DNA of 64,000 nt, from positions 2,108,001 through 2,172,000 of the forward strand of contig CP139918.1 of NCBI GenBank assembly GCA_034423775.1, written 5' to 3'. A program made the position numbers and the translations under genes. The number at the start of each line of letters is the position of its first letter. Position 1 is the stretch's first letter. Positions 17,236-27,442 of the stretch are shown in pieces. The notes beneath the pieces are model-generated. The model was given only the letters and a program-made list of their open reading frames with translations, was not told the DNA's origin and ran no database searches. The DNA comes from Alphaproteobacteria bacterium US3C007. Lineage in GTDB: Bacteria; Pseudomonadota; Alphaproteobacteria; Rhodobacterales; Rhodobacteraceae.

Positions 17236-18912
17236 ATGAGTTATAAATCTGATATTGAAATCGCCCGCGAAGCACAGAAAAAACCGATTCAGGAAATCGG
17301 TGCAAAGCTTGATATTCCCTCTGAACACCTTCTGCCTTATGGCCATGATAAGGCCAAGATTAGCCAAGAATTTATCAACTCGGTTCAAGCGAATGAGAGC
17401 GGAAAATTAATATTGGTAACGGCCATCAACCCAACACCTGCCGGTGAAGGGAAAACAACAACAACGGTTGGTTTGGGCGATGGGCTGAACCGGATTGGCA
17501 AGCGCGCTGCGATTTGTATTCGCGAAGCGTCTTTGGGCCCGTGTTTCGGAATGAAAGGTGGCGCTGCCGGGGGGGGATATGCCCAAGTCGTTCCGATGGA
17601 AGAAATGAACCTACATTTTACCGGTGATTTCCACGCAATTACATCGGCGCATAACTTGCTGTCGGCGATGCTCGACAATCATATTTATTGGGGCAATAAG
17701 CTTGAGATTGATCAACGCCGCGTGGTCTGGCGCCGCGTGATGGATATGAATGACCGGGCTCTGCGCGATATCGTAACATCCCTGGGGGGCGTGTCGAATG
17801 GGTTTCCGCGGCAAACTGGATTTGACATCACCGTGGCCTCGGAAGTGATGGCTATTTTATGCTTGGCAAATTCGCTTGACGATTTGCAAAAGCGGCTGGG
17901 TGATATCATCGTGGCGTATCGGCGCGATAAAGCACCAATTTACTGCCGTGATATCAAAGCCGATGGCGCGATGACTGTGCTTTTGAAAGATGCAATGCAG
18001 CCCAACCTTGTGCAAACCTTGGAAAACAACCCTGCTTTCGTGCATGGCGGGCCATTTGCCAATATCGCGCATGGCTGCAACTCTGTGGCTGCTACAACCA
18101 CGGCGTTGAAACTGGCTGATTACGTAGTGACCGAAGCCGGGTTTGGCGCCGATTTGGGGGCCGAAAAGTTTATGAATATCAAGTGCCGCAAAGCCGGGAT
18201 TGCCCCTTCGGTTGTGGTTGTGGTTGCCACGGTCAGAGCGATGAAGATGAATGGCGGTGTTGCCAAGGCGGATCTTGGACCAGAAAACGTGGCCGCCGTA
18301 CAGGCCGGGTGTCCAAATCTTGGCCGTCATATTGAAAATGTCAAAAGCTTTGGGGTTCCCGTTGTGGTGGCGATCAATCATTTTGTCACCGATACGGATG
18401 CAGAGGTACAGGCCGTCAAAGATTATGTGGCCGAGCAAGGCTCGGAAGCAATTCTGTGCCAACATTGGGAAAAAGGCTCGGAAGGTACTGAAGTGCTGGC
18501 GCAGCGCGTGGCTGAAATTGCAGATGCGGATACCGCAAATTTTGCGCCCCTTTATGCCGATGAGCTCAGTTTGTTCGAGAAAATCGAGACCGTTGCCAAG
18601 CGTATTTATCGCGCCGATGAAGTTTTGGCTGATGCCAAAATTCGCACGCAGTTGAAAGATTGGGAAGAGGCCGGGTATGGGCACTTGCCGGTTTGCATGG
18701 CGAAAACGCAATATAGCTTTACCACGGATCCAAACCGCCGCGGCGCACCTTTGGGGCACTCGGTGCCTGTGCGCGAAGTACGCTTAAGTGCGGGCGCAGG
18801 TTTCATCGTGGTGATTTGCGGGGAAATTATGACGATGCCGGGATTGCCATCTGTGCCAGCTTCGGAAGCGATTATGCTGAATGATTTAGGCCAAATTGAG
18901 GGGCTTTTCTGA
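17236..18912 (+). CDS. fhs: Formate-tetrahydrofolate ligase
   Basis: 558 residues, normal length. Makes 10-formyl-tetrahydrofolate from formate, THF and ATP in the cytosol. Seen: P-loop '[18 protein letters not shown]' near residue 67, '[19 protein letters not shown]' near 94, and '[11 protein letters not shown]' near the end. A strong AGGAGGG stands 6-7 bp before the ATG. It is followed by folD after 68 bp, making a formate-to-methylene-THF cassette. Marine roseobacters use such genes for methyl and formate oxidation or assimilation (established for the group). The leader may control it. Confidence 0.97.
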   Translation: MSYKSDIEIAREAQKKPIQEIGAKLDIPSEHLLPYGHDKAKISQEFINSVQANESGKLILVTAINPTPAGEGKTTTTVGLGDGLNRIGKRAAICIREASLGPCFGMKGGAAGGGYAQVVPMEEMNLHFTGDFHAITSAHNLLSAMLDNHIYWGNKLEIDQRRVVWRRVMDMNDRALRDIVTSLGGVSNGFPRQTGFDITVASEVMAILCLANSLDDLQKRLGDIIVAYRRDKAPIYCRDIKADGAMTVLLKDAMQPNLVQTLENNPAFVHGGPFANIAHGCNSVAATTTALKLADYVVTEAGFGADLGAEKFMNIKCRKAGIAPSVVVVVATVRAMKMNGGVAKADLGPENVAAVQAGCPNLGRHIENVKSFGVPVVVAINHFVTDTDAEVQAVKDYVAEQGSEAILCQHWEKGSEGTEVLAQRVAEIADADTANFAPLYADELSLFEKIETVAKRIYRADEVLADAKIRTQLKDWEEAGYGHLPVCMAKTQYSFTTDPNRRGAPLGHSVPVREVRLSAGAGFIVVICGEIMTMPGLPSVPASEAIMLNDLGQIEGLF

Positions 18913-18940
18913 TAGAGTTTGGCCGCGTTTTGGCGCATAT

Positions 18941-18954
18941 TGCCCCGAAGGGCA
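18941..18954 (+). terminator. Small hairpin between fhs and folD
   Basis: TGCCC (18941-18945), loop CGAA, GGGCA (18950-18954), followed by TGATTTTGA. The stem is only 5 bp and the T-run is short, so it may slow rather than stop RNA polymerase, or stabilise the fhs 3' end. Confidence 0.3.
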
Positions 18955-18980
18955 TGATTTTGACGTGAAGGGAAAACCCA

Positions 18981-19874
18981 ATGGCAGCGCAAGTAATTGA
19001 TGGCAAGGCCTTTGCGGCGCAAATTCGGGTGCAAGTGGCCGAGCATGTAGCGCGGGTGCAAGAACAGAACCATATCGTGCCCGGATTGGCGGTTGTGTTG
19101 GTCGGAGAGGATCCGGCCAGCCAAGTTTATGTACGCTCAAAGGGTAAGCAAACGCTTGAGGTGGGGATGAACAGCTTTGAACATAAGCTGGATGCTGACA
19201 CATCGCAGATCGATTTGTTGGCGTTAATCGGGAAGCTTAACGCCGATCCAAGCGTGCATGGTATTTTGGTGCAATTGCCATTGCCAAACCATCTTGATGA
19301 AGATTTGGTGATAAACTCTATTGCTCCTGAAAAGGATGTGGATGGGTTTCATATCTCAAATGTGGGATTGCTGGGCACTGGGCAGAAATCAATGGTACCC
19401 TGCACGCCTTTGGGATGTTTGATGATGCTGCGCGCGCATCATGGGTCTTTGTCTGGATTGAATGCGGTGGTGATTGGTCGCTCCAATATCGTGGGTAAAC
19501 CGATGGCGCAGTTGCTGCTGGGCGAGAGTTGCACCGTAACCATCGCGCATAGCCGCACCAAAGATCTTAAAGATGTGGTGGCGCGCGCGGATATCGTGGT
19601 TGCCGCGGTGGGGCGTGCACAAATGGTGCCAGGAGATTGGATCAAACCGGGCGCCACGGTGGTCGATGTTGGAATCAACCGGATTGAAAAGCCCGAAGGT
19701 GGCACCCGTTTGGTCGGGGATGTGGATTATGACAGCTGCGCCGCGGTTGCCGGCGCGATCACCCCGGTTCCAGGGGGCGTTGGGCCGATGACGATCGCCT
19801 GTCTGCTGGCCAATACGCTGACGGCCTGTTGCCGCAGTAATGGGATTGACGAACCGCAGGGGTTAACCGCGTAA
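18981..19874 (+). CDS. folD: Bifunctional methylene-THF dehydrogenase/methenyl-THF cyclohydrolase
   Basis: 297 residues. Interconverts 10-formyl-, methenyl- and methylene-tetrahydrofolate with NADP. '[13 protein letters not shown]' holds the catalytic Tyr and Lys; '[13 protein letters not shown]' and 'PCTPLG' follow; the NADP fold has '[11 protein letters not shown]'; the end has '[19 protein letters not shown]', the family signature. AAGGG lies before the ATG. It acts directly after Fhs in the same pathway. It converges on pdeM with 29 bp between stops. Confidence 0.97.
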   Translation: MAAQVIDGKAFAAQIRVQVAEHVARVQEQNHIVPGLAVVLVGEDPASQVYVRSKGKQTLEVGMNSFEHKLDADTSQIDLLALIGKLNADPSVHGILVQLPLPNHLDEDLVINSIAPEKDVDGFHISNVGLLGTGQKSMVPCTPLGCLMMLRAHHGSLSGLNAVVIGRSNIVGKPMAQLLLGESCTVTIAHSRTKDLKDVVARADIVVAAVGRAQMVPGDWIKPGATVVDVGINRIEKPEGGTRLVGDVDYDSCAAVAGAITPVPGGVGPMTIACLLANTLTACCRSNGIDEPQGLTA

Positions 19875-19903
19875 GCGCATCAAGTTCGTTTTGGAGGCAA
19901 ACC

Positions 19904-20614
19904 TCAGGTCACTTTCGCGCGCGGCATTGGAATGGGCTGCGCGCTCTTGCCGGTTAAAATGGCAAGGCCGGGCTTGTTTATCAGGCGGTCTAAGGTGGGA
20001 TGATCGCAGCGCAAACCGCCGGTGTAGGTTCCATAGGCGGGCAAAATCAACCGCGTTTCATCCAGCAAGAAACAGGCAAAACTGCGCGCGCGTCCGCGCA
20101 AGGAAACCTGCGCTTTGGGGTGATAATGCCCCGAAACCTCACCAGATGATGCGGGATTGGCGATATGGCGAAACAGCAGCGGAGCGCAGGCGAATTCGGC
20201 CATATGCTGGCCACCCAAATGAATTGGCCCCGGGTCGTGATTGCCTTCGATCCAAATCCAGCGCCGCCCTGCCTGAAGCCGCGCTATCCATAATTGCGCG
20301 TCTTCAGGAAAGGCGCGCTCTGCGCTGAGATCGTCAAAACTATCCCCCAGGCAGATCACCGTGCTTGCGCTGGTCTGCTCGAGGTCTCGTTCTAGCCGGC
20401 TCAGCGTGTCTTGAATTTCATAAGGCGGCAGGTTTGCGCCGCCTTTTCGGCTGATCCGTTCCGCTTTGCCCAAATGCAAATCTGAGACGCACAGCAATTC
20501 GTGCTCGGGCCACCATAAAGCGCCAGAGGGCAATGCGAGCAAGGCTGCGCCTGATAATGTAAAGGGAAAGCCGTTCACAGAGCGGTACTGGCTGGAGTTT
20601 TGCAGGTTTGGCAC
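19904..20614 (-). CDS. pdeM: Ligase-associated DNA-damage-response endonuclease PdeM
   Basis: 236 residues, a calcineurin-like metallophosphoesterase. Metal ligands appear in order: 'SDLHLGKAERISRKG' (D45, H47), 'GDSFDD' (D91), 'GNHD' (N126, H127) and 'SGHYHPK' (H163, H165). This matches TIGR04123, a partner in a bacterial repair set with an Lhr-like helicase, an ATP-dependent ligase and an MBL-fold exonuclease. It starts with GTG at 20614, one base after the helicase stop, so the two are co-transcribed. The ligase and exonuclease are not in this window. Confidence 0.88.
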   Translation of the reverse strand: MPNLQNSSQYRSVNGFPFTLSGAALLALPSGALWWPEHELLCVSDLHLGKAERISRKGGANLPPYEIQDTLSRLERDLEQTSASTVICLGDSFDDLSAERAFPEDAQLWIARLQAGRRWIWIEGNHDPGPIHLGGQHMAEFACAPLLFRHIANPASSGEVSGHYHPKAQVSLRGRARSFACFLLDETRLILPAYGTYTGGLRCDHPTLDRLINKPGLAILTGKSAQPIPMPRAKVT

Positions 20615-20615
20615 G

Positions 20616-23024
20616 TTAGAATTCCAATCCGGCTTCTGCCATCAGGGCGGTGGCTTCCTCAGCCAGCAACCGGTCCATCGCCTGGCCTTCAACGGGAACG
20701 CGACCTGCTTCCAAAAACAACGGGGCAGCCATCGGTGAGACATGCGGCAAGGCACAATGGACAATCCGTGTTGCGCGCTTTTCAAGCAATTCTTTTATAC
20801 GGTCAAAATCCACCAAGCCTTGCCGTGCTTCGCTTTGGGTGATGGCGAGCAAGATGTGCTCAGGATCATATTTGCGCAATGTGTCATAGAGAATATCAGA
20901 TGAAAATGTGGCTTGGCGGCCCGATTTACGTTGGCCGGGCAAATTGCGTTCGATCAATCCGGCGATGGTGGCAACAGCACGAAAGCTACGTTTCATAACA
21001 GCATTTTCACCCAACCAATCCGCAAGGCCTTTTTCCAAATCTGTCAGGTCAAACAGCGCTTCAGGGGCGGTAATCTTTTCAAGCCCCCAGATCAAGGTTG
21101 CGTAATCGGTGGCCACAAACCCAAGCGGGGCTAGGCCCTGCGCTTCAAGTTGCTTGGTGATCAGCAACCCCAAAGTTTGCTGCGCATTGCGCCCTGCAAA
21201 GCCATAAATAACCAAATGCTGCTGCCCGCGGCGCGGAAACGTTTCTAGCAATAGGTGGTCGCGGCTGGGCAGGCGTGAAAGCGTTTGCTGTTGAAACAGC
21301 CATTTTTGGGTAAAAGCGGGGAGGCCTTGAAAGTTTTCTGTGTCAAAGCGCTTTAAAATGCGCTTGGAAAGCTGCGTTGATGTGGCAAATTTAGTGCCCG
21401 CAAAGGTGGCGATTTTGGGTTTTTTATGCGCATGTCGCGAGACTTCGACGACCATGTCGCGCAGGCTTTCAAACCGCACCACTTGTCCTCCGATCAAAAA
21501 GGTGTCGCCCGGGGCAAGCGTGGCGGCAAAGGCTTCTTCCACCTCGCCAAGCGGCTTACCCCCGCGCCGCTTATGCAAACGCACTTTCAGCGTATCACTG
21601 TCTTGGATGGTGCCAACATTAAGCCGCAACCGGCGGGCGCTGCGCGGATCACGCAATTTAAAATCTCCATTGGGATCTTGCTGCAAACGGTGCCATTGAT
21701 CATAGCGGCGCAGCGCGTAGCCCCCAGTGGCACAAAACTCAAGACAGGCGTCAAATTCGCGGCGCGTTACCGCGCTATAAGGGCCTGCCTGTTTGATTTG
21801 CGCGAATAAAACCTCTGGATCAATCGTATCAGCGCAGGCGCAAAGCAGAATATGCTGGCAAAGCACGTCCAATCCTCCGGGAGGACGTGGCGCGCCATCC
21901 AAATCATTTTCCTGTACAGCTTCTAAGGCGCACAGGCATTCGACCACTTCAAAACGGTTGGCGGGCACAATTAAGGCTTTAGAGGGCGCGTTATAGCGAT
22001 GGTTGGCGCGGCCAATACGCTGTACAAGCCGTTTGACGTTTTTTGGGGCTCCAATTTGAACCACCAAATCAACATCGCCCCAATCGATCCCAAGGTCCAA
22101 ACTCCCAGTGCAAACGATCGCCCGCAAGGCCCCCGCTGTCATTGCGGCCTCAACCTTTTGACGCTGTTGGCGATCCAAGCTGCCATGGTGGATCGCGATC
22201 GGTAGCGCGTCTTCATTGGCCAGCCATAAATTATGGAAAAACAGTTCCGCTTGCGCGCGTGTATTGTGAAAAATTAAGGTCGTTTTATGGGCTTTGATCT
22301 GGGCGAGCACATCTGCAATCGCATATAGCCCGCCGGCGCCGGCCCATGGCGGTGTGCCAGAACTGCTAAGCATTTGAATATGTGGCGCGGGCCCCGCATC
22401 TGCGATCAAAATCGGGCAGGTTGGCGAAGTGGGAGATAGGAAGGTCGCGATCTCGGTGGCATCTTTCACCGTGGCAGATAGGCCGACGCGGCGCATATCC
22501 GGGCAGAGCGCCTGTATGCGGCTGAGTGCCAGCATCAATTGATCGCCCCGCTTGCTTTCGGCAAGGGCATGAATTTCATCGATAATCACCCGTTGTAAGC
22601 CAGAAAAGATATTTGCCGCCTCGGGATAAGAGATTAAAAGCGCGAGGCTTTCCGGTGTTGTAAGCAGAATATGGGGCGGGGCGCTGCGTTGGCGCTTTTT
22701 GATATGCGATGACGTATCGCCCGTGCGGTCTTCCACCGAAATATCCAGGCCAAGCTCATCGATTGGACTGATCAAATTGCGTTTTATATCGGCAGCTAAA
22801 GCCTTAAGGGGGGAAATATACAACGTATGCAGCCCCCGCGACGGTTGCTCGGCCAGCTCAATCAGGCTGGGCAGAAACCCTGCCAAAGTTTTGCCAGCCC
22901 CGGTGGGCGCAATGAGCACCTGCGCGGGCAGATCTGCTGTTTCCAGCATTGCAAGCTGATGGGGGTGTAAAGCCCAGTTTTTGCCGGTCAGCCATGTTGC
23001 GAATTTATTTGGAAACGTGCTCAT
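20616..23024 (-). CDS. Ligase-associated DNA-damage-response DEXH-box helicase (Lhr-like)
   Basis: 802 residues. Helicase motifs: Walker A 'APTGAGKTLAGFLP' near residue 40, 'SPLKALAADIKRNL', DEIH in 'RVIIDEIHALAESKRGDQL', 'GLSATVKD', then 'IGRANHR' for motif VI, followed by the long Lhr winged-helix and beta-barrel part. This fits TIGR04121. The start at 23024 gives the usual N-terminus 'MSTFPNKFATWL'; an in-frame ATG at 23051 is possible, and neither has a clear ribosome-binding site. It unwinds DNA or RNA:DNA in repair with PdeM; the exact lesion is not known from sequence. Confidence 0.9.
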   Translation of the reverse strand: MSTFPNKFATWLTGKNWALHPHQLAMLETADLPAQVLIAPTGAGKTLAGFLPSLIELAEQPSRGLHTLYISPLKALAADIKRNLISPIDELGLDISVEDRTGDTSSHIKKRQRSAPPHILLTTPESLALLISYPEAANIFSGLQRVIIDEIHALAESKRGDQLMLALSRIQALCPDMRRVGLSATVKDATEIATFLSPTSPTCPILIADAGPAPHIQMLSSSGTPPWAGAGGLYAIADVLAQIKAHKTTLIFHNTRAQAELFFHNLWLANEDALPIAIHHGSLDRQQRQKVEAAMTAGALRAIVCTGSLDLGIDWGDVDLVVQIGAPKNVKRLVQRIGRANHRYNAPSKALIVPANRFEVVECLCALEAVQENDLDGAPRPPGGLDVLCQHILLCACADTIDPEVLFAQIKQAGPYSAVTRREFDACLEFCATGGYALRRYDQWHRLQQDPNGDFKLRDPRSARRLRLNVGTIQDSDTLKVRLHKRRGGKPLGEVEEAFAATLAPGDTFLIGGQVVRFESLRDMVVEVSRHAHKKPKIATFAGTKFATSTQLSKRILKRFDTENFQGLPAFTQKWLFQQQTLSRLPSRDHLLLETFPRRGQQHLVIYGFAGRNAQQTLGLLITKQLEAQGLAPLGFVATDYATLIWGLEKITAPEALFDLTDLEKGLADWLGENAVMKRSFRAVATIAGLIERNLPGQRKSGRQATFSSDILYDTLRKYDPEHILLAITQSEARQGLVDFDRIKELLEKRATRIVHCALPHVSPMAAPLFLEAGRVPVEGQAMDRLLAEEATALMAEAGLEF

Positions 23025-23154
23025 ATCAAAAGGATAGCGGTCAAGGCGCATTCGGCAATGGCCAAGGGGCGGGTTTCAAAATGAAGGATGCCGCCCTTGC
23101 ATAGCTGGAAGACATGTTTTTGGCCCCAGCCCTTTAAGTGAAGCACATGTTTTT

Positions 23155-23171
23155 GAATAATTTGATTATTC
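23155..23171. terminator. AT hairpin downstream of scoB
   Basis: GAATAAT (23155-23161), loop TTG, ATTATTC (23165-23171), about 80 bp past the scoB stop in its direction of transcription. The stem is 7 bp and AT-rich, so only a weak terminator candidate. The rest of 23025-23250 shows two copies of an 'acatgtttttg' stretch about 32 bp apart, otherwise nothing. Confidence 0.3.
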
Positions 23172-23250
23172 TGGCGCTTTTAAACTTTCCTCTGGATGCA
23201 ATTTGGGCGGCCATAAGCCGAAGCAGATGCGCGCGCTTTTCTCGTTAGGC

Positions 23251-23880
23251 CTAGGCAACAATATTGGCCTGCGTCGCGGCACGCAACTCTTCCGGGCTGA
23301 CGCCGTCGGCGCATTCAACGATCTTCAATCCACCCTCTACCACATCCAAAACACCCAGATTGGTGATAATTCGATCTACCACGCCGGTTCCGGTCAGGGG
23401 CAGGCTGCATTGCTTCAAAACTTTACTGTCGCCATGCTTGTTGGTGTGATCCATAACAACCACAACGCGGCCCACACCGGCCACCAGATCCATCGCGCCT
23501 CCCATGCCTTTGACCAATTTCCCCGGAATCATCCAATTGGCCAAATCGCCGTTTTCGGCAACTTCCATGGCGCCTAAAATAGCCATGGCTATTTTGCCCC
23601 CCCGGATCATGCCAAAGCTGGTGGCGCTGTCAAAATAAGCGGTTTGCGGCAATTCGGTGATGGTTTGCTTGCCCGCATTGATTAGATCGGCATCTTCTTG
23701 GCCTTCGATGGGAAACGGGCCCATTCCAAGCATACCATTTTCAGATTGCAGCGTGACTTCAACGCCTTGCGGAATATAGTTGCTGACCAAAGTTGGAATA
23801 CCAATGCCCAAATTGACATACATTCCATCTTCCAGTTCCAACGCCGCCCGTGCGGCCATTTGATTGCGATCCCAAGCCAT
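23251..23880 (-). CDS. scoB: 3-oxoacid CoA-transferase subunit B
   Basis: 209 residues. The family motif '[12 protein letters not shown]' holds the catalytic glutamate E47, which forms the glutamyl-CoA thioester; '[13 protein letters not shown]' precedes it. With subunit A it moves CoA from succinyl-CoA to acetoacetate or another 3-oxoacid, feeding ketone-body or polyhydroxybutyrate products into central metabolism. The A subunit lies 12 bp upstream on the same strand. Acetoacetate is the likeliest acceptor, but 3-oxoadipate transferases are close relatives. Confidence 0.92.
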   Translation of the reverse strand: MAWDRNQMAARAALELEDGMYVNLGIGIPTLVSNYIPQGVEVTLQSENGMLGMGPFPIEGQEDADLINAGKQTITELPQTAYFDSATSFGMIRGGKIAMAILGAMEVAENGDLANWMIPGKLVKGMGGAMDLVAGVGRVVVVMDHTNKHGDSKVLKQCSLPLTGTGVVDRIITNLGVLDVVEGGLKIVECADGVSPEELRAATQANIVA

Positions 23881-23892
23881 AATACGCGCTCC

Positions 23893-24591
23893 TTATGCTG
23901 CCGGGCGCGTTGTGCGCTGTTCGATACGTTTTTCATGGGTGCCTTGAACGATGCGGTGCACATAGATTCCCGGCAGATGTATTAGATCAGGATCCATCGA
24001 TCCTGTAGGTACAATTTCTTCCACTTCAGCCACACAGACCTTGCCTGACATCGCTGCAGGAGGATTGAAATTGCGCGCTGTTTTGCGAAATATCAAATTT
24101 CCGGTTGCATCGGCCTTCCATGCTTTCACGATGGAAAGATCGGCAAATAGCCCTTCTTCCATTATATAGGTTTGGCCGTTGAACTCTTTATGTTCTTTCC
24201 CCTCGGCGATCACTGTTCCAACGCCTGTTTTTGTGTAAAACCCAGGGATCCCGCAGCCGCCAGCGCGTAAACGCTCGGCCAAAGTGCCTTGTGGGTTAAA
24301 TTCTAACTCTAACTCTCCTGAAAGATATTGGCGCATGAATTCCGCATTCTCGCCAACGTAAGAGCTGATCATTTTTTTGACCTGCCGCGTCTGAAGTAAA
24401 ATTCCGATTCCAAAATCATCGACACCTGCATTATTAGAGGCGAAAACCAGATCTTTTGTGCCAGTCTCTTTGATCGATTGCAGAAGAAGCTCGGGGATAC
24501 CGCACAACCCGAACCCACCGGCCGCAATGAACATCCCATCGAATAAAAGCCCGTCTAAGGCCTCTTGTGCAGACCCATATATCTTTTTCAT
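23893..24591 (-). CDS. scoA: 3-oxoacid CoA-transferase subunit A
   Basis: 232 residues. The CoA-binding '[10 protein letters not shown]' lies at residues 25-34 and 'YVGENAEFM' near 94, followed by '[11 protein letters not shown]'. It forms the alpha-beta transferase with the following scoB. The segment between its start and topA (24592-24750) carries no gene; its promoter must lie there but no convincing boxes were found. Confidence 0.92.
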   Translation of the reverse strand: MKKIYGSAQEALDGLLFDGMFIAAGGFGLCGIPELLLQSIKETGTKDLVFASNNAGVDDFGIGILLQTRQVKKMISSYVGENAEFMRQYLSGELELEFNPQGTLAERLRAGGCGIPGFYTKTGVGTVIAEGKEHKEFNGQTYIMEEGLFADLSIVKAWKADATGNLIFRKTARNFNPPAAMSGKVCVAEVEEIVPTGSMDPDLIHLPGIYVHRIVQGTHEKRIEQRTTRPAA

Positions 24592-24750
24592 CGCAACCGC
24601 TCCTGACCGATCAATTTGCTCTTATCTGGCTGAGGGAGGCCTTAGAGTCAATTCTTAGGCATCGCAAAACGCGAAAATCTTGGGGCGCTGGAACGCGTTT
24701 ATTTTTGCGCGGCGCAACGCTCGCCTGATTGGCGCCAAATGAGATTATAT

Positions 24751-27297
24751 TCAGGTGGCCGGTTTCTTCTTTGCCGGAGTTTTCTTTTTGGCTGCGGGCT
24801 TCTTTTTGGCCGCGGGCTTTTTACCGCCTTTTTTGGCCTTTGCTTCGATTAATTCAAGCGCTTGCTCTAACGTAACACTTTCCGGTTCCATGTCTTTGGG
24901 CAGGGTGGCGTTGATTTTAGCAAATTTCACATAGGGGCCGTAGCGGCCCGCCATCACTTGAATTGGCCCGCCCTCGCTGGGATGTTCGCCTAATTCTTTC
25001 AGCGGTTTGGCTGCGCTGCCGCGCGCTCCGCCGCGTGAAGCGGCTTTTTTAGCGAGCTCTTCCACGGCGCGGTTCATGCCGATGGTAAACACATCCTCTG
25101 CCTCTTTAAGGTTGGCGTAAAGTCGGCCGTGTTTGACAAATGGACCATAGCGCCCAATACCGGCTTCGATCATCTCGCCATCTTCGGGATGCGGGCCGAT
25201 TTCGCGCGGCAAGTTCAGTAAAAGTAAGGCTTTTTCAAGATCCATTTCATCCGCAGCCCAGCCCTTGGGCAGGCTGGCACGCGGTGGCTTTGGTTGCTCT
25301 TCTGTGGCCTCTCCCCTTTGAATATAAGGACCAAACCGGCCTTTTTTTAGGCTTATTTCATCCCCGGCATCCTCGCCCAAGACGCGATCACCCGCATCAT
25401 CAGCATCACCATTCATAGGCCGCGTGAAGCGACAATCTGGATAATTCCCGCACCCGACAAAACCGCCGGTGCGCGACGTTTTTAGATGTAGCACGCCCAC
25501 GCCGCATTTGGGGCAGCTGCGCGGATCGCTGCCATCGGCGCGGGGGGGATAGAGTTGCGGCGCAAGAGCGTCATCCAGAACATCCAACACTTCGGTGATC
25601 CGCAATTCTGATGTTTCCGCGATTGCGGCCGAAAAATCACGCCAAAACTTTCCAAGCAGATCTTTATAATTCGCATTGCCCGCGCTCACATTGTCGAGCT
25701 GGTCTTCCAGACCGGCCGTAAACTCATATTCCACGTATTGTTTAAAGAAATTCAGCAGAAAAATGGTAACGATGCGGCCTTTATCTTCGGGGATCAGGCG
25801 GTTTTGTTCTTTGCGCACATAGTCGCGCTCTTGGATTGTGGTCACGATGCTGGCATAGGTCGAGGGGCGTCCAATCCCAAGCTCTTCCATCCGCTTCACT
25901 AAAGTGGCTTCCGTGTAGCGGGGCGGAGGCTGGGTGAAATGCTGCTCGGGTGTGACAGTATTGGTTTGCATCGCTTCGCCCTGCATCAATTGGGGCAGCC
26001 GTTTGTCATCACCATCGCTTTGGCTGTCATCGCGGCCCTCTTCATAGACCTTCAAAAACCCATCAAACAAAATTACCTGACCGTTTGCGCGCAGGCCCAC
26101 CTGAGCATCGGCGCTGCCGATTTCAACCGTGGTGCGCTCAATTTTGGCGGCTGCCATCTGGCAGGCGATGGTGCGTTTCCAAATTAAATCGTATAATTTG
26201 CGTTGATCTGCATCGGTTAATTTTAAACTAGCCGCATCGCGCGTTGCGTCTGTGGGGCGAATACATTCATGCGCCTCTTGGGCGTTGCGCGCCTTGTTTT
26301 TATACATTCTGGGGCTGTTGGGTAGATAGTTTTCACCATATCGGTCTTTGATCGCATCGCGCGTCGCCATTACGGCTTCGGGCGCCATATCAATGCCATC
26401 GGTTCGCATATAGGTGATGTGACCGGCCTCATAAAGGCGTTGCGCAGCACTCATTGTTTGGCGCGCGCCCATGCCAAATTTACGCGAGGCCTCTTGCTGC
26501 AGGGTAGAGGTCATAAACGGCGCTGAGGGGTTGCGATTGCCGGCTTTGGCTTCCACCGATTGCACCGAAAGCTGGCGGCTTGAAACCGCCTGAACGGCCA
26601 GCTCTGCTTGCGGACCGTTATTTAAATCAAATTTGTCTAACTTTTTGCCGGCAAGGCTGACCAATCTGGCGGTAACGTCCTGGCCACGTGGCGTTTGCAG
26701 CAGGGCTTCGACGCTCCAATATTCCTGCGGTCTAAACGCTTCTATTTCCAGTTCGCGCTCGACGATCATGCGCAAACATACCGATTGTACGCGCCCAGCC
26801 GATTTCGCCCCTGGCAGTTTGCGCCATAAAACCGGAGAAAGATTGAACCCGACCAAATAATCCAAAGCACGTCGGGCTAGGTAGGCATCCACCAATGGCG
26901 CATCGACTTCGCGCGGGTTGTTCATCGCTTCGGTCACGGCTTTTTTGGTAATCGCGTTGAACACCACCCGGCTGACGGGTGTGTCTTTTTTCAATACTTT
27001 GCGTTTGCGTAGTGTTTCTTCTAAATGCCAGCTGATCGCTTCGCCTTCGCGATCCGGGTCGGTGGCTAAGATCAACGCATTGTCTTCCTTCAGCGCGTCG
27101 GCAATGGCTTTGATATGCTTTTTGCTGTCGGCGCCGACTTCCCATATCATGTCGAAATTGTTTTCCGTATCAACCGATCCGTCTTTCGGGGGCAAGTCTC
27201 GAATATGCCCGTAAGAGGCTAAAACGGTAAAACCCGACCCAAGATATTTGTTAATCGTCTTAGCTTTGGCCGGTGATTCTACGACGACAACGGGCAT
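24751..27297 (-). CDS. topA: DNA topoisomerase I
   Basis: 848 residues. Relaxes negative supercoils by single-strand passage. TOPRIM 'ATDPDREGEAISWHLEE' near residue 78; active-site tyrosine Y296 in 'HITYMRTDGIDM'; a C-terminal Zn-finger 'CPKCGVGVLHLK' followed by 'GCGNYPDC'; then repeats of the 'GRYGPYVK' type found in alphaproteobacterial enzymes. The last 27 residues are Lys/Ala/Pro repeats (AAKKKP-like) that likely bind DNA. It follows dprA by 145 bp on the same strand, a common dprA-topA order. Confidence 0.97.
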   Translation of the reverse strand: MPVVVVESPAKAKTINKYLGSGFTVLASYGHIRDLPPKDGSVDTENNFDMIWEVGADSKKHIKAIADALKEDNALILATDPDREGEAISWHLEETLRKRKVLKKDTPVSRVVFNAITKKAVTEAMNNPREVDAPLVDAYLARRALDYLVGFNLSPVLWRKLPGAKSAGRVQSVCLRMIVERELEIEAFRPQEYWSVEALLQTPRGQDVTARLVSLAGKKLDKFDLNNGPQAELAVQAVSSRQLSVQSVEAKAGNRNPSAPFMTSTLQQEASRKFGMGARQTMSAAQRLYEAGHITYMRTDGIDMAPEAVMATRDAIKDRYGENYLPNSPRMYKNKARNAQEAHECIRPTDATRDAASLKLTDADQRKLYDLIWKRTIACQMAAAKIERTTVEIGSADAQVGLRANGQVILFDGFLKVYEEGRDDSQSDGDDKRLPQLMQGEAMQTNTVTPEQHFTQPPPRYTEATLVKRMEELGIGRPSTYASIVTTIQERDYVRKEQNRLIPEDKGRIVTIFLLNFFKQYVEYEFTAGLEDQLDNVSAGNANYKDLLGKFWRDFSAAIAETSELRITEVLDVLDDALAPQLYPPRADGSDPRSCPKCGVGVLHLKTSRTGGFVGCGNYPDCRFTRPMNGDADDAGDRVLGEDAGDEISLKKGRFGPYIQRGEATEEQPKPPRASLPKGWAADEMDLEKALLLLNLPREIGPHPEDGEMIEAGIGRYGPFVKHGRLYANLKEAEDVFTIGMNRAVEELAKKAASRGGARGSAAKPLKELGEHPSEGGPIQVMAGRYGPYVKFAKINATLPKDMEPESVTLEQALELIEAKAKKGGKKPAAKKKPAAKKKTPAKKKPAT

Positions 27298-27442
27298 TCA
27301 AATTCCTTTCGACTCGGTCGGATCATTATGACCGGAGACCATGATGCCGAAAAGACCGGCTTGTCAATCCAAGGAATTTGGCAACTATGATTTTCGTTAA
27401 AACGGAGTGTGCGCGGCTCTCAGATCGGTTGGATTGGTAAAA

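Noticed and set aside
23108..23155. Two copies of an acatgtttttg stretch about 32 bp apart
   Set aside because: Only two short copies, with no flanking inverted repeats; not a CRISPR array or operator that I can name.
24751..24850. Lys/Ala/Pro codon repeats at the topA 3' end
   Set aside because: Low-complexity DNA-binding tail usual in alphaproteobacterial topoisomerase I, not a DNA repeat element.
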